The notes: generated from the sequence alone by a model not told the origin. Shown: positions 1 to 7,464, counted from the first letter of the stretch. The stretch is 11,550 nt of DNA from Acidobacteriota bacterium (GCA_020853255.1 JADYZI010000094.1:1-11550); one strand, 5' to 3'. A program made the numbers and translations.

Positions 1-1
1 G

Positions 2-250
<249 letters not shown>

Positions 251-254
251 CCTA

Positions 255-2048
255 TCAATACCTTGGCGAATGTTCGGTCCACGGACGAACAAATGACTGC
301 GGCGGGTCGCTAATATCGCCAGCGGCGATCTTGCGGCGTCTCTTTTCTGCGTACATCGCTTTGTCGGCCTGTGCGATCAGCTCATCAAGCGGCAGGTCAT
401 CGTCTATCGCAGCCAAGCCAATGCTGCAGGCGATAAGATAGGGCTCGGGGCTTTCGGCGTTATGTTCGTCGATGCGTTCAAGGATGCGGTCGACAACAAG
501 CTGAGCATTTTCGCCGTGGGCTCCGACCGATAGGATGACGAATTCATCGCCGCCCCAGCGGGCGACAAGATCGGCGTTGCGCACCACTGACGAAATAAGC
601 CGGCCAAGCGTTTTAATGGCGTGCGATCCGGCCTCATGCCCATACGTGTCGTTGATCGCCTTCAGCCCGTCCATATCCGCGAACATCAGCGAAAGCCCGC
701 GGGCGGTCCCGCTGTGTCGTTCAAGCTTTAGTTGATGCTCGGCCATCGTCACGAACCCGCGCCGGTTGTAAAGGCCGGTCAACTCATCGGTCAACGAAAG
801 CTCATTTAATTTCTTTTGCGCTTCAAGCAGTTCCGTCACGTTTTGCGCGTGGCCGAGAACGTAAGGTTCCTTGCCTTCCTCGGTAGCAAGTACGTTGTAA
901 TACCGAAGCACCACACGCTTGCCGTCTTTTGACTCAAGTTCAAGAAGCCCGTTCGCCAATCCCTCATAAGTGACCTCGCGGAGATATGCGTCAAACTCCG
1001 GCCGGACCGGTTCCGCTACGAACTCGCGCAGGTTCCGCCCGATCATCTCATCCTGTGAATATCCAAGAAGATGAAGCGTTGCACGGTTGACCGTGCTAAG
1101 CCGCCCTTCAAGATCGTGAACACAGATCAAGCCTTGGCTGTAGTCGAACAACTCACGATAACGCATTTCCTTGTCTGCCAGTTCGGCCTCAGCCTGGCGG
1201 CGGTTCATATCGGAGCGGTGAACTCTTGCACTAAATATCAGCCCCACCATCAGCAGAAGGGACATCTGGACCAGGATCGCCGCCGCACCGCCGAAACCGG
1301 TGTCGTATAGGCCGCGTTCTTCGCCAGTCAAACGCAGCCATCCAATTAGCGTTGGCAGAACAATAACGACCGGTACTAGCCGCCGAGCCGATGCACCGCC
1401 GAGACTATCGCTTGTGAGAAGTTCAACCAGACGAAACTCGTGATTCCCACCCAACAACGCAACCCCTGCGGCAATAAATAAGAAGGCCGTGTGCAGCGGC
1501 ATTCCGTTTATCCCGGAAAAGCCGTAGAACGCGTTCGCACCATAAAGATGCCCCAGAAACGAAGCATATGCCGCCGCAATTACAAATGTCGTCAGCACAC
1601 CACGCACGTTGCCAAAGCCCCGCCATCTGGCGAGGACAAGGCTGACCCCGAGAAAAATGAAGTTGACCGCCGAAACTGGTGAAACGCGGGAATGCGTCGA
1701 ACCAGGATCGAGATTTGGAATTAGCGCGGAATCGATAGGACTCGATATCTGAAAGACGTAGGCGAGAAGGACCGCGGTGCCGCCGATGGCGATGATACCG
1801 CCTGACACTACTGACAGCCACCGAAAGCGTTTCGTGCCGTGACTGTAACCCGAAAGCACGAGCGCCAGGCCGACAAGAAAGAATCCGCCAGCCCCCGCGG
1901 GCTTCATTTCAGGAAATCCATCCAGGACCGACTTGAACATCACAATATCGGCCCACCACCCGCACAAAACTGCAAGCGACAGTATTATGAGAACAGCTCC
2001 GGCGAAAAAAATACCGCCTTGTTGAACTTGGGAACGAAACGAAAACAT
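255..2048 (-). CDS. Membrane-bound PAS-GGDEF diguanylate cyclase
   Basis: This 597-residue protein would make cyclic di-GMP from two GTP at the inner membrane. The first ~275 residues hold about eight hydrophobic segments (near 12-30, 52-68, 78-98, 126-141, 150-170, 186-199, 224-238 and 254-273). They form a membrane sensor region I cannot assign to a named MASE family. A short helical linker leads to a PAS domain (about 296-410), then a GGDEF domain (about 417-575). The active-site motif GGDEF at 499-503 is intact, as are the metal-binding Asp in FADMDG (458) and the nucleotide-site NDTYGHEAG stretch. An RNAD at 490-493, five residues before GGDEF, matches the RxxD inhibitory I-site, so product feedback inhibition is expected. 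There is no EAL domain. The ATG at 2048 lacks a clear Shine-Dalgarno. The ligand of the PAS or membrane region is unknown. Confidence 0.93.
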   Translation of the reverse strand: MFSFRSQVQQGGIFFAGAVLIILSLAVLCGWWADIVMFKSVLDGFPEMKPAGAGGFFLVGLALVLSGYSHGTKRFRWLSVVSGGIIAIGGTAVLLAYVFQISSPIDSALIPNLDPGSTHSRVSPVSAVNFIFLGVSLVLARWRGFGNVRGVLTTFVIAAAYASFLGHLYGANAFYGFSGINGMPLHTAFLFIAAGVALLGGNHEFRLVELLTSDSLGGASARRLVPVVIVLPTLIGWLRLTGEERGLYDTGFGGAAAILVQMSLLLMVGLIFSARVHRSDMNRRQAEAELADKEMRYRELFDYSQGLICVHDLEGRLSTVNRATLHLLGYSQDEMIGRNLREFVAEPVRPEFDAYLREVTYEGLANGLLELESKDGKRVVLRYYNVLATEEGKEPYVLGHAQNVTELLEAQKKLNELSLTDELTGLYNRRGFVTMAEHQLKLERHSGTARGLSLMFADMDGLKAINDTYGHEAGSHAIKTLGRLISSVVRNADLVARWGGDEFVILSVGAHGENAQLVVDRILERIDEHNAESPEPYLIACSIGLAAIDDDLPLDELIAQADKAMYAEKRRRKIAAGDISDPPQSFVRPWTEHSPRY

Positions 2049-2167
2049 CCGTGAAAGCCAGAGGTAATATAGGTCTTGTTTAGAAAGCGGGAGTGAGGGC
2101 GAAAGCGCGAGGCCGCCTGCTTAACAAAGTTTAACACAACGCCGGCGGCGCGTGCAATGATTTGGAT

Positions 2168-2181
2168 CCCACGGTCGTGGG
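2168..2181. repeat. Short perfect hairpin (stem CCCAC/GTGGG) downstream of the cyclase-family gene
   Basis: CCCAC at 2168-2172 and GTGGG at 2177-2181 are perfect inverted arms around a GGTC loop. The hairpin lies about 15 bp past the stop codon of the minus-strand lipoprotein gene and within the 148-bp gap before the diguanylate cyclase. No T-run follows the stem on the minus strand, so it is a poor intrinsic terminator. It may be an mRNA 3' end stabiliser or chance. The rest of the gap (2049-2196) holds an AT-rich patch around 2120-2135 but no promoter I can defend. Confidence 0.3.
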
Positions 2182-2196
2182 CCGTCCGCCCGGAAT

Positions 2197-3003
2197 TTAC
2201 ATTTCTGACGGGACTAGCGCAACAATCCTTAGCGGACCGCCGGAGCCGCCTTTTATCTTCATTGGAAGCGCGACGACTTGAAAGCCTTTGCTGGGCAGCT
2301 TTTCCAATTCCGCAACATTCTCAAATGCCGGAGTGTCGTTTGTCATCAACGCTACGTGTGAGCCGAACGTTGTTGACTGGCCCCGGTCAATGCTGGCTGT
2401 GTCAATGCCAATCGCCTTGAATTTCCGGTTCTCGACCAGCCATTTCGCCGCATCGGGATGGAGGCCGGGAAAATGCAGGCCCTTGGCGGCGTCAGGGCCT
2501 CGCTGATCGGTGCCGAGGTAGGCTTTCTTATCCGGCCATCGTGCGGACCAGCCGGTCCGGAGCAAGATGATCGACCACTCAGGCATTTTTCCGTTGGCGG
2601 CCTCCCACGCCTTGATGTCGTCTATGGAAACCTCATAGTCGGGGTCAGCCGATGCCTTGGCCGAAACGTCGATCTTTATTGCTTCGCCGATCAATTGATC
2701 GAGTCCGAGTTGGTCAGTCGTTTTCTTGCCTTGCCCAAAATGCACGGGAGCATCCAGGTGCGTACCGCCGTGTTCCGCACCGGAAAAATTGTAGGCGGAA
2801 TAGTAGTAGCCGCCGCTTGTCTGGCCTTCAGCAACGGTCGTGCGTTTGAACGGCTCCGCCGTTACCCAGTAGATCGTGTTTTCCGAAAAATCGTGCGAAA
2901 GGTCGATCCATTGGCCTTTGAAATTGGCGGAGCGGCCCGTACTCTCACACGCGGACATCAGAATTCCGATCACGATCAAACCAAATGCGATCCTTGTCGT
3001 CAT
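2197..3003 (-). CDS. Cyclase-family (kynurenine formamidase-like) metal hydrolase, predicted lipoprotein
   Basis: The protein belongs to the cyclase/kynurenine formamidase/isatin hydrolase family, metal-dependent enzymes that open amide or lactam-type bonds. From the chosen ATG it is 268 residues. The metal-binding motif HGGTHLDAPVH (78-88) is complete, with the expected His78, His82, Asp84 and His88. Other family blocks are FPGL near 178, IDTASIDRG at 200-208, His216 and Glu228. The N-terminus is a short basic stretch, a hydrophobic segment and a lipobox LMSAC with Cys19, so it should be lipid-anchored outside the cytoplasm. A GTG-led reading would begin at 3033, but the ATG at 3003 has GGAGAAG just upstream and places the signal peptide correctly. 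It follows the cyanophycinase-like gene by 34 bp and is probably the last gene of the same transcript. The substrate is unknown. Confidence 0.85.
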   Translation of the reverse strand: MTTRIAFGLIVIGILMSACESTGRSANFKGQWIDLSHDFSENTIYWVTAEPFKRTTVAEGQTSGGYYYSAYNFSGAEHGGTHLDAPVHFGQGKKTTDQLGLDQLIGEAIKIDVSAKASADPDYEVSIDDIKAWEAANGKMPEWSIILLRTGWSARWPDKKAYLGTDQRGPDAAKGLHFPGLHPDAAKWLVENRKFKAIGIDTASIDRGQSTTFGSHVALMTNDTPAFENVAELEKLPSKGFQVVALPMKIKGGSGGPLRIVALVPSEM

Positions 3004-3007
3004 ACAT

Positions 3008-3014
3008 CTTCTCC
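3008..3014 (-). promoter_or_regulatory. Ribosome binding site that decides the lipoprotein start
   Basis: Read on the minus strand this is GGAGAAG followed by four bases and then ATG at 3003, putting the GGAG core at normal spacing. It is one of the few clear Shine-Dalgarno sequences in the window. It supports starting the cyclase-family lipoprotein at 3003 and not at the GTG at 3033, which would overlap the upstream gene's end more closely and displace the signal peptide. Confidence 0.7.
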
Positions 3015-3037
3015 ACAGACGAACTGGCGTCACGCCG

Positions 3038-3844
3038 TTATCTCAGATCAACTTCCCGCCTCTTCTTCAGGTCAAATCGTTCACCACCGGTCAAAAAGCT
3101 AACTATGAACGGCAGGCTGCCGTTTTGGGAATGGACGAACATCACATATGTTTTGCCAACGACATCGAGCCTGCGGTCGTCTTCGATCAGCACTGCCATG
3201 TCTTCGTCGATCCCGATACCGAGCATTTTTGGATGCTTCATCATGAGCCCAAACAGACGGTTGTGGCGTTGACGGACGAGAAAGTGCTGGTCAAAGATAA
3301 CGTTCGGCAAAAGGCCGAGGCCGCGGCGCGTTCCGACATTGTCGCCGTCGAGAATTTTCAGGTCCGTCTCGCCTGTCATCATCGGGTCTGAGATCACGGC
3401 GGCACCGGCGCTCGTTCCGCCGAATGGCGTACCGCGGGCGTATTTTTCGCGAATTAGTTTAAGAAGCTCTTCGTCCGCCAGGACATCCATGATCCGGTTC
3501 TGATCGCCGCCGGAAAAGAAAACTCCTGTTGCCGTTCTTAATTGCTCGAGAAATAATGCACGCCCTGATGCATCCAGCGGCCGCATCGCGGCATGCTCGA
3601 TAGAAATATCCGGCACGATGGAAAAGTCCTTCTTCAGTGCCTCGAAGCTCTTCTCTGGTTCCGCGCTTGCCCATGTGATCATGAGGAGCTTTGCCCGCTG
3701 GCCCCCGCTCCATTCAACAAATCTCCTGACCGCATCCGGCGGGCGCTCTCCGCCGCCAATTACCAGAAGACGCTGCTGACCGGCCGCCGCCTGAAATAAA
3801 CAGACGATGACCGCAATTGTAGAAAGAATGGTTCTATGCCTCAT
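3038..3844 (-). CDS. Exported cyanophycinase-like serine peptidase (peptidase family S51)
   Basis: S51 enzymes are serine peptidases. Cyanophycinases among them release beta-Asp-Arg dipeptides from cyanophycin. From ATG 3844 the protein has 268 residues, a usual length. Visible blocks are LLVIGGGERP at the start of the mature fold, FFSGGDQNR (109-117), the nucleophile elbow GGTSAGA with Ser145, FDQHFLVRQRHNRL (184-197), and GIDEDMA (211-217). These match the catalytic Ser and the Asp/His region of the family. Residues 1-21 (basic start, hydrophobic core, AAAG before QQ) form a Sec signal peptide, so the enzyme should act in the periplasm or outside. An ATG at 3949 opens the same frame but would bury the signal peptide and overlap the upstream gene, so it is not chosen. 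The start has no strong Shine-Dalgarno. Other S51 members (dipeptidase E-like) remain possible. Confidence 0.88.
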   Translation of the reverse strand: MRHRTILSTIAVIVCLFQAAAGQQRLLVIGGGERPPDAVRRFVEWSGGQRAKLLMITWASAEPEKSFEALKKDFSIVPDISIEHAAMRPLDASGRALFLEQLRTATGVFFSGGDQNRIMDVLADEELLKLIREKYARGTPFGGTSAGAAVISDPMMTGETDLKILDGDNVGTRRGLGLLPNVIFDQHFLVRQRHNRLFGLMMKHPKMLGIGIDEDMAVLIEDDRRLDVVGKTYVMFVHSQNGSLPFIVSFLTGGERFDLKKRREVDLR

Positions 3845-3888
3845 CAAAACATCGTGACCATTTGCACCCGTGTGTTTCAACCTTTGGA

Positions 3889-4818
3889 TCAATAAAGATC
3901 CGGTTCGCCGGGCGGCCGCGTTTTCCATCGCTTGTGTATCCATAGCCACTGGTCCGGGAAGCGCCGGATCAGTTTTTCGACCTCGGCGGTAAATGCGGCC
4001 GTAGTTTGTAATATGTCAGATCTTCGTTCACCGGTGTCGGCGGCATAGATCAGCTTTCCGTGGACCGCAACGTAATGCTGTTTTTCCTCATCCCACGTCC
4101 CGCACATCGGCAGGATAGCGGAATTTGTCCGCATTGCAAGAAGCGCGACGCCGGTCGAGGTACAAGCCGGTTTGCCGAAAAACGGCACGAACACACCCTC
4201 TTTCGGATGAGCATTTACATCGGCCAAAATTCCGAGAAGGCCTTCGTCGCGTAGAACGCGGGCCGCTGTCATGACGGAATTGGTCTTGTTGATCGGCCGG
4301 TTCCCAAATTTCTTTCTAAGGTCTGCCGTCAGTTTTTCGAGCAGCGGATTGTCGAGCGGGCGGGCGAGATAGCTCATCGGGCCGTCGTATGTCGCCCATC
4401 CGAAAACGAGCATTTCCCAATTGCCAAGATGAGGGCTGACGATTATGATCCCGCGGCCTTCCGATTTGAGACGCTGGTATTCAGAGTAAACGGCCGGATC
4501 GACCTGAAATTCGATGATCGTTTTGAGACTTTCAGGCGTTGCCTTTGGGAACTGGCTGAACTCGCCCAGAATGCGGCCAAGGTTTCGGAACCCGCCTTTG
4601 ACCAGGCGAACCCGCTCAGTCTGATCCAATTCAGGGAACGCGATCGCTATGTTGGTCATGGCGACGCGGCGCAGCCCGCCGAGCAGGTAGTAGCCGCCCG
4701 CGGCCAACGACATCGCCGCGGCCAGCGCCGCCCGACGCGGCAGAAGCCCTAAAGATCCGAGCAGGCCGCGCACGGCAGCGTATTCAAGCCACACCTGTGG
4801 TTTGCTCTTCTTCGCCAC
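3889..4818 (-). CDS. LpxL/HtrB-type lysophospholipid/lipid A acyltransferase
   Basis: This 309-residue enzyme is of the bacterial lipid A biosynthesis acyltransferase family, which transfers a fatty acyl chain from acyl-ACP at the cytoplasmic face of the inner membrane. The catalytic HX4E motif is present in SPHLGNWEM with His130 and Glu135. Further family blocks are GVFVPFFGKPACTSTG (208-223) and the C-terminal QWLWIHKRWKTRPPG (290-304). A hydrophobic segment near 22-48 is the expected membrane anchor. The start is GTG at 4818. An in-frame TAA lies just upstream and AAGGA precedes the start at slightly long spacing. An ATG at 4822 is out of frame. The gene sits 62 bp after the small STAS-like gene and 44 bp before the cyanophycinase-like gene. 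The exact acceptor (lipid A or another lipid such as an ornithine lipid) cannot be told from the sequence. Confidence 0.9.
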   Translation of the reverse strand: MAKKSKPQVWLEYAAVRGLLGSLGLLPRRAALAAAMSLAAGGYYLLGGLRRVAMTNIAIAFPELDQTERVRLVKGGFRNLGRILGEFSQFPKATPESLKTIIEFQVDPAVYSEYQRLKSEGRGIIIVSPHLGNWEMLVFGWATYDGPMSYLARPLDNPLLEKLTADLRKKFGNRPINKTNSVMTAARVLRDEGLLGILADVNAHPKEGVFVPFFGKPACTSTGVALLAMRTNSAILPMCGTWDEEKQHYVAVHGKLIYAADTGERRSDILQTTAAFTAEVEKLIRRFPDQWLWIHKRWKTRPPGEPDLY

Positions 4819-4880
4819 ACATTGTTTGTATCCTTACCGGCCGGACGGAAGCAAGTTGAGGGCGCGGCCGTCGTACTGGG

Positions 4881-5279
4881 TCAGTGGTTAACAGCCGCAT
4901 TCTCCCCGGTATCGACATCCAGCCATTGGCGGGCTGATTCAGGATCGAAGAAAAACTCCAATCGCACTCCACGGTTCTGAGCAACCGTTTTGAAGAACAT
5001 TGTCAGTTCTTCAGGCCTTTCTTCCAGGCAGCAGATCGCGATCGAAAGCCCCATCATATGTTCTGACAGCACGCGCCCCGATTCGAACGCGGACATTGTG
5101 TCGGGCGGCCCTTCGATCCCCGGTGTCTCGATCAGCACTTTTGCCCGCCCGCTTTCCTCGCACAACCGGCCGACCGCAGTCCAAGCGTCACGCCCGGACT
5201 CATCCGAGATCGCAAGGCTATTCTGATAGGTCAGCCGAAGGTACGCGGGATGGACCGTATGTTCGAAAAGACTGCCCAT
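4881..5279 (-). CDS. SpoIIAA-like (STAS/SEC14-type) small protein
   Basis: The reading frame gives a 132-residue soluble protein without signal peptide or membrane segment. Its layout, an N-terminal beta-rich stretch, a conserved-looking VLIETPGIEG turn near 48-57, a helix, a second strand SIAICC (79-84), and the ending FFKTVAQNRGVRLEFFFDPESARQWL (95-120), resembles SpoIIAA-like single-domain proteins. In those, the end typically reads as a helix, 'NRG', a strand, and a final 'A..WL' helix. The match is by pattern only, and no partner kinase or phosphatase is nearby. ATG at 5279 is preferred. A GTG at 5291 would add four residues, and neither has a Shine-Dalgarno. It is probably the first gene of the minus-strand run leading into the acyltransferase. 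Function is unknown. Confidence 0.7.
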   Translation of the reverse strand: MGSLFEHTVHPAYLRLTYQNSLAISDESGRDAWTAVGRLCEESGRAKVLIETPGIEGPPDTMSAFESGRVLSEHMMGLSIAICCLEERPEELTMFFKTVAQNRGVRLEFFFDPESARQWLDVDTGENAAVNH

Positions 5280-5368
5280 AGGAAAACACACACACTAAGA
5301 CATGCCCAATGGCGGGTCTTGATGCTTTTTAGTTCCCTGGACTCAGGTTATAGGGTAGCGTCGAGCAG

Positions 5369-5382
5369 CCGGCTTTCGCCGG
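5369..5382. repeat. Hairpin CCGGC/GCCGG with four-base loop
   Basis: CCGGC at 5369-5373 and GCCGG at 5378-5382 flank TTTC. On the minus strand the loop reads GAAA, a stable tetraloop type. It lies immediately upstream of the TATAAC box of the minus-strand operon. There is no adjacent T-run on either strand. It may be an operator, a small hairpin in an unrecognised transcript, or chance. Confidence 0.35.
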
Positions 5383-5467
5383 TAAGATGTTTTTACTTTA
5401 GGACATATATCCCGGAATTGCAATACGTTTCTCCATTCGTCCGTCTATCGGCCGCCGAATGTTAGTT

Positions 5468-5485
5468 TTACAAAACTCTTACAAA
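5468..5485 (+). promoter_or_regulatory. Direct repeat TTACAAA-N4-TTACAAA (candidate OmpR-family operator)
   Basis: TTACAAA occurs at 5468-5474 and again at 5479-5485, exactly 11 bp apart, about one helical turn. Seven-base direct repeats with this period are the usual binding pattern of PhoB/OmpR-type response regulators, and such a regulator is encoded 2 kb downstream. The repeat lies 76 bp before the desaturase start, a plausible place for activator binding. The assignment to any particular regulator is inference. Confidence 0.4.
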
Positions 5486-5516
5486 CGGCGTCAGCGATCC
5501 TTGTTAATCTAGTTGC

Positions 5517-5533
5517 ACGGTACGAGGTGCCGT
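5517..5533. repeat. Inverted repeat ACGGTAC-GAG-GTGCCGT before the desaturase
   Basis: Seven-base arms at 5517-5523 and 5527-5533 are complementary apart from one T/G pairing, with a three-base spacer. The repeat ends 28 bp before the desaturase ATG. It could be an operator for a dimeric repressor or a hairpin in the 5' leader. It does not match known DesT or FabR sites that I remember, so no regulator is named. Confidence 0.35.
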
Positions 5534-5561
5534 TAGCAGACATTTTGGCAAAGCTCTAATA

Positions 5562-6437
5562 ATGCAAAAAGCAACAACTCTGGATAAGAACTCGAATACG
5601 ATCAATTGGCAAACGCTTGTCGCGGTCGTGATCTTTCACCTTTTGGCGGTCGCGGCGCTGTTCACGTTCAGTTGGCAGAACCTTGCGGTCAGCATTGTGC
5701 TGTGGTGGATAGCAGGAAGCCTTGGCATCGGCCTCGGCTATCATCGGCTGCTGACACATCGCGGCTTCAAGGCGCCGCGTTGGCTGGAAAGAACGCTGGC
5801 CGTTTGCGGTTCACTTGCGATGCAGTCCGGCCCGATAACGTGGGTGACAACGCATCGGCTCCATCACGCCTTCACCGATACGGACAAGGACCCGCATAGC
5901 CCGAAGAACGGGGTCTTCTGGTCGCACATGGGCTGGATCCTTCGCGGAACAGCGCAGAATAATTCCGGAGCGACGAGAAAACGCTATTCGCCTGACCTGA
6001 TGCGCGATCCGTTTCTTGTCACACTTGATAAATACTATTGGGTACCGATCGTCATTGTAAGCATAGGCCTTTTTGCGGCCGGCGGTTTTTCAATGGTCCT
6101 TTGGGGCGTATTTTTGAAGACCATCGTCGGGTGGCACACGACATGGCTAGTGAACTCGGTAACGCATCTCTGGGGTTCGCGCCGGTTCGATATCCGCGAC
6201 ACTTCAACAAACAACGCGCTTGTCGCCGCTTTGACATTTGGCGAGGGCTGGCATAACAATCACCATGCCTATCCGCGTTCGGCCCGCCACGGCCTTCGTT
6301 GGTACGAGATAGATGTGAATTGGATCCAGATCAAGGTGCTTGAGAAGCTTGGCCTGATAAAGAACGTGTACGCGTTCGAATTAGGTGCGGCTGAAGAAGA
6401 GCCGGTCGAGTTGGTCCCGATCCAGGACGCGGCCTGA
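5562..6437 (+). CDS. Acyl-CoA/acyl-lipid delta-9-type fatty acid desaturase
   Basis: This 291-residue membrane di-iron desaturase introduces a double bond into saturated acyl chains. All three histidine boxes are present: HRLLTH (61-66), HRLHH (98-102), and HNNHH (231-235), the last inside FGEGWHNNHHAYP. The spacing and the GYHRLLTHRGF and FTDTDKDPHSP contexts are those of the short bacterial stearoyl-CoA desaturase/DesC type, without a fused cytochrome b5. Hydrophobic segments near 17-58 and 160-183 supply the membrane anchors. The start ATG at 5562 has no clear Shine-Dalgarno, but no alternative start fits better. The gene ends at a strong terminator at 6462-6493. Whether the substrate is acyl-CoA or a lipid-bound chain cannot be decided here. 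Together with the upstream acyltransferase it points to local control of membrane acyl chains. Confidence 0.93.
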   Translation: MQKATTLDKNSNTINWQTLVAVVIFHLLAVAALFTFSWQNLAVSIVLWWIAGSLGIGLGYHRLLTHRGFKAPRWLERTLAVCGSLAMQSGPITWVTTHRLHHAFTDTDKDPHSPKNGVFWSHMGWILRGTAQNNSGATRKRYSPDLMRDPFLVTLDKYYWVPIVIVSIGLFAAGGFSMVLWGVFLKTIVGWHTTWLVNSVTHLWGSRRFDIRDTSTNNALVAALTFGEGWHNNHHAYPRSARHGLRWYEIDVNWIQIKVLEKLGLIKNVYAFELGAAEEEPVELVPIQDAA

Positions 6438-6461
6438 TCCGTCAAGAATTGAGTGAGCCTG

Positions 6462-6493
6462 GGCAAAAGCGACACCCGTTGCTTTTGCCTTTT
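6462..6493 (+). terminator. Rho-independent terminator of the desaturase gene
   Basis: GGCAAAAGCGAC (6462-6473) pairs with GTTGCTTTTGCC (6478-6489) around an ACCC loop. This is a 12-bp stem with one G-T pair, followed by TTTT at 6490-6493. It begins 24 bp after the desaturase stop. The right arm and T-run also belong to a 7-bp-periodic tract that continues to the start codon of the kinase. The T-run is present only on the plus strand, so termination is directional. Confidence 0.85.
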
Positions 6494-6519
6494 CGCATTT
6501 TACTGCTTACCTTTTACTC
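6481..6519 (+). repeat. Degenerate heptamer tract leading into the kinase start codon
   Basis: Read in 7-base steps from 6481, every unit has C at its second position (6482, 6489, 6496, 6503, 6510, 6517) and T at its sixth (6486, 6493, 6500, 6507, 6514 and 6521, the last being the T of the kinase ATG). Units such as GCTTTTG, GCATTTT and ACCTTTT approximate R-C-Y-T-T-T-N. The 7-mer TTTTACT occurs twice, 14 bp apart (6498-6504 and 6512-6518). This is a short degenerate tandem repeat and not a coding or promoter signature. Confidence 0.5.
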
Positions 6520-7407
6520 ATGCGGCGCCGCAAAACAGCGATATTCTTCCTTGTTCTGGGAATATGCCTGATCGCGCTTGCCATTGCGCTGAATGTCGGG
6601 TGGATACTGCTTAATCTGCGCGAGGTGGCGATGCTCGTGCTCGGCATCATCTTCTTCGTACTGATAATCACGGGACTAACACTGAACACGATCTTTCTAA
6701 TTCGCGAGATACGCCGAAACGAGCAGCACGATGCCTTTATCAACGCCGTTACGCATGAATTAAAGACACCGATAGCATCGATAAAACTCTACCTCGAAAC
6801 ATTAAAGGCCCGGGAGGTGACGGCCGAAAAACGGCGCGAATTTTATGACGTGATGCTTGCCGACAGCGACCGCCTGCTGCACACCGTCGAACAAGTATTG
6901 AGAGCCGGTGGTGCGAAGGAGAAGGGGCAACGCCTTCAGCCGGAAAATGTCGATCTCAGAGCGTTGCTGAGCGAGTGCATTGCCTTGACCCGATCTCAGC
7001 GGCATCTTGAAGAAACGGTCGTGAGGTTCACCGAACCGTCGGAACCGCTTTTTGTCTCGGGCAGCCATTCCGAATTGAGGACCGCCTTCGCAAACCTGCT
7101 GGAGAATGCAATAAAGTACTCCGGCGGCGATCCGAAAATTTCAATTCGGATCAAAACCTCACCAATAAGCAAACGCGCCGAAATATTCGTTAAGGACAGC
7201 GGGATCGGCATACCATCCGGCGACCTAAAGCGCATCTTCAAACGATTCTATCGTGTGCCTAACGCGGCCGTTTCGCAATCGCCCGGCTCCGGCCTCGGGC
7301 TGTATATCGTCAAGTCGATAATAAAACGTCACGGCGGCCGCGTTTCGGCACAAAGCCGCGGCGAAGGAATGGGCAGCACGTTTTTGGTACAGCTGCCGCT
7401 GGTATGA
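6520..7407 (+). CDS. Membrane sensor histidine kinase with minimal sensing loop
   Basis: This 295-residue HisKA/HATPase kinase autophosphorylates and should phosphorylate the regulator encoded next. Two membrane helices (about 7-30 and 36-61) are joined by only a few residues, so there is no periplasmic sensor domain. Just 18 residues separate the second helix from the H-box, too few for a HAMP domain. The catalytic parts are intact: NAVTHELKTP with His79, N-box NLLENAIKYS (192-201), G1 DSGIGIP (226-232), F-box FKRFYR, and G2 GSGLGLYIV (256-264). Such short kinases are called intramembrane sensors. The start ATG at 6520 has no Shine-Dalgarno and lies 26 bp after a terminator T-run, so its promoter must overlap that terminator or transcription relies on read-through. 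The signal is unknown. Its place beside a desaturase suggests membrane state, which is inference. Confidence 0.93.
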   Translation: MRRRKTAIFFLVLGICLIALAIALNVGWILLNLREVAMLVLGIIFFVLIITGLTLNTIFLIREIRRNEQHDAFINAVTHELKTPIASIKLYLETLKAREVTAEKRREFYDVMLADSDRLLHTVEQVLRAGGAKEKGQRLQPENVDLRALLSECIALTRSQRHLEETVVRFTEPSEPLFVSGSHSELRTAFANLLENAIKYSGGDPKISIRIKTSPISKRAEIFVKDSGIGIPSGDLKRIFKRFYRVPNAAVSQSPGSGLGLYIVKSIIKRHGGRVSAQSRGEGMGSTFLVQLPLV

Positions 7408-7464
7408 ACGTTGTTCACTGAAGAGACAAGACCTGCCGGAATCGCTGCCGCCTGCAAAAGTCAA

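Larger units (their letters stand above)
5280..5561. promoter_or_regulatory. Divergent intergenic regulatory region
   Basis: This 282-bp gap separates the minus-strand small-protein operon from the plus-strand desaturase, so promoters for both should lie here. On the minus strand there is a good -10-like TATAAC (5347-5352) but no convincing -35 at the right distance. A hairpin CCGGC-TTTC-GCCGG lies at 5369-5382, a 12-bp near-palindrome at 5401-5412, an 11-bp-spaced TTACAAA repeat at 5468-5485, and an inverted repeat at 5517-5533. I see no credible protein-coding frame in it. A plus-strand frame from 5250 to 5465 runs through here, but it begins inside the opposite gene and has no recognisable content. 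Confidence 0.6.

Noticed and set aside
2458..3391. Plus-strand frames of 171 to 214 codons opposite the cyclase-family and cyanophycinase-like genes.
   Set aside because: Both sense genes have intact catalytic motifs and signal peptides. The plus-strand products have low-complexity, arginine-rich content and no motif.
3845..3949. An upstream ATG at 3949 for the cyanophycinase-like gene.
   Set aside because: It would overlap the acyltransferase by 61 bp and place 35 unrelated residues before an obvious Sec signal peptide. The ATG at 3844 is preferred.
5555..5560. TCTAAT as a -10 box for the desaturase.
   Set aside because: It matches five of six bases, but transcription would start inside the coding sequence, so it cannot serve the annotated ATG.
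6461..6519. A sigma-70 promoter for the kinase within the terminator/heptamer tract (for example TTGCCT then TACCTT).
   Set aside because: The best pairings match only about half of the consensus and fall in low-complexity sequence, so no promoter is called.
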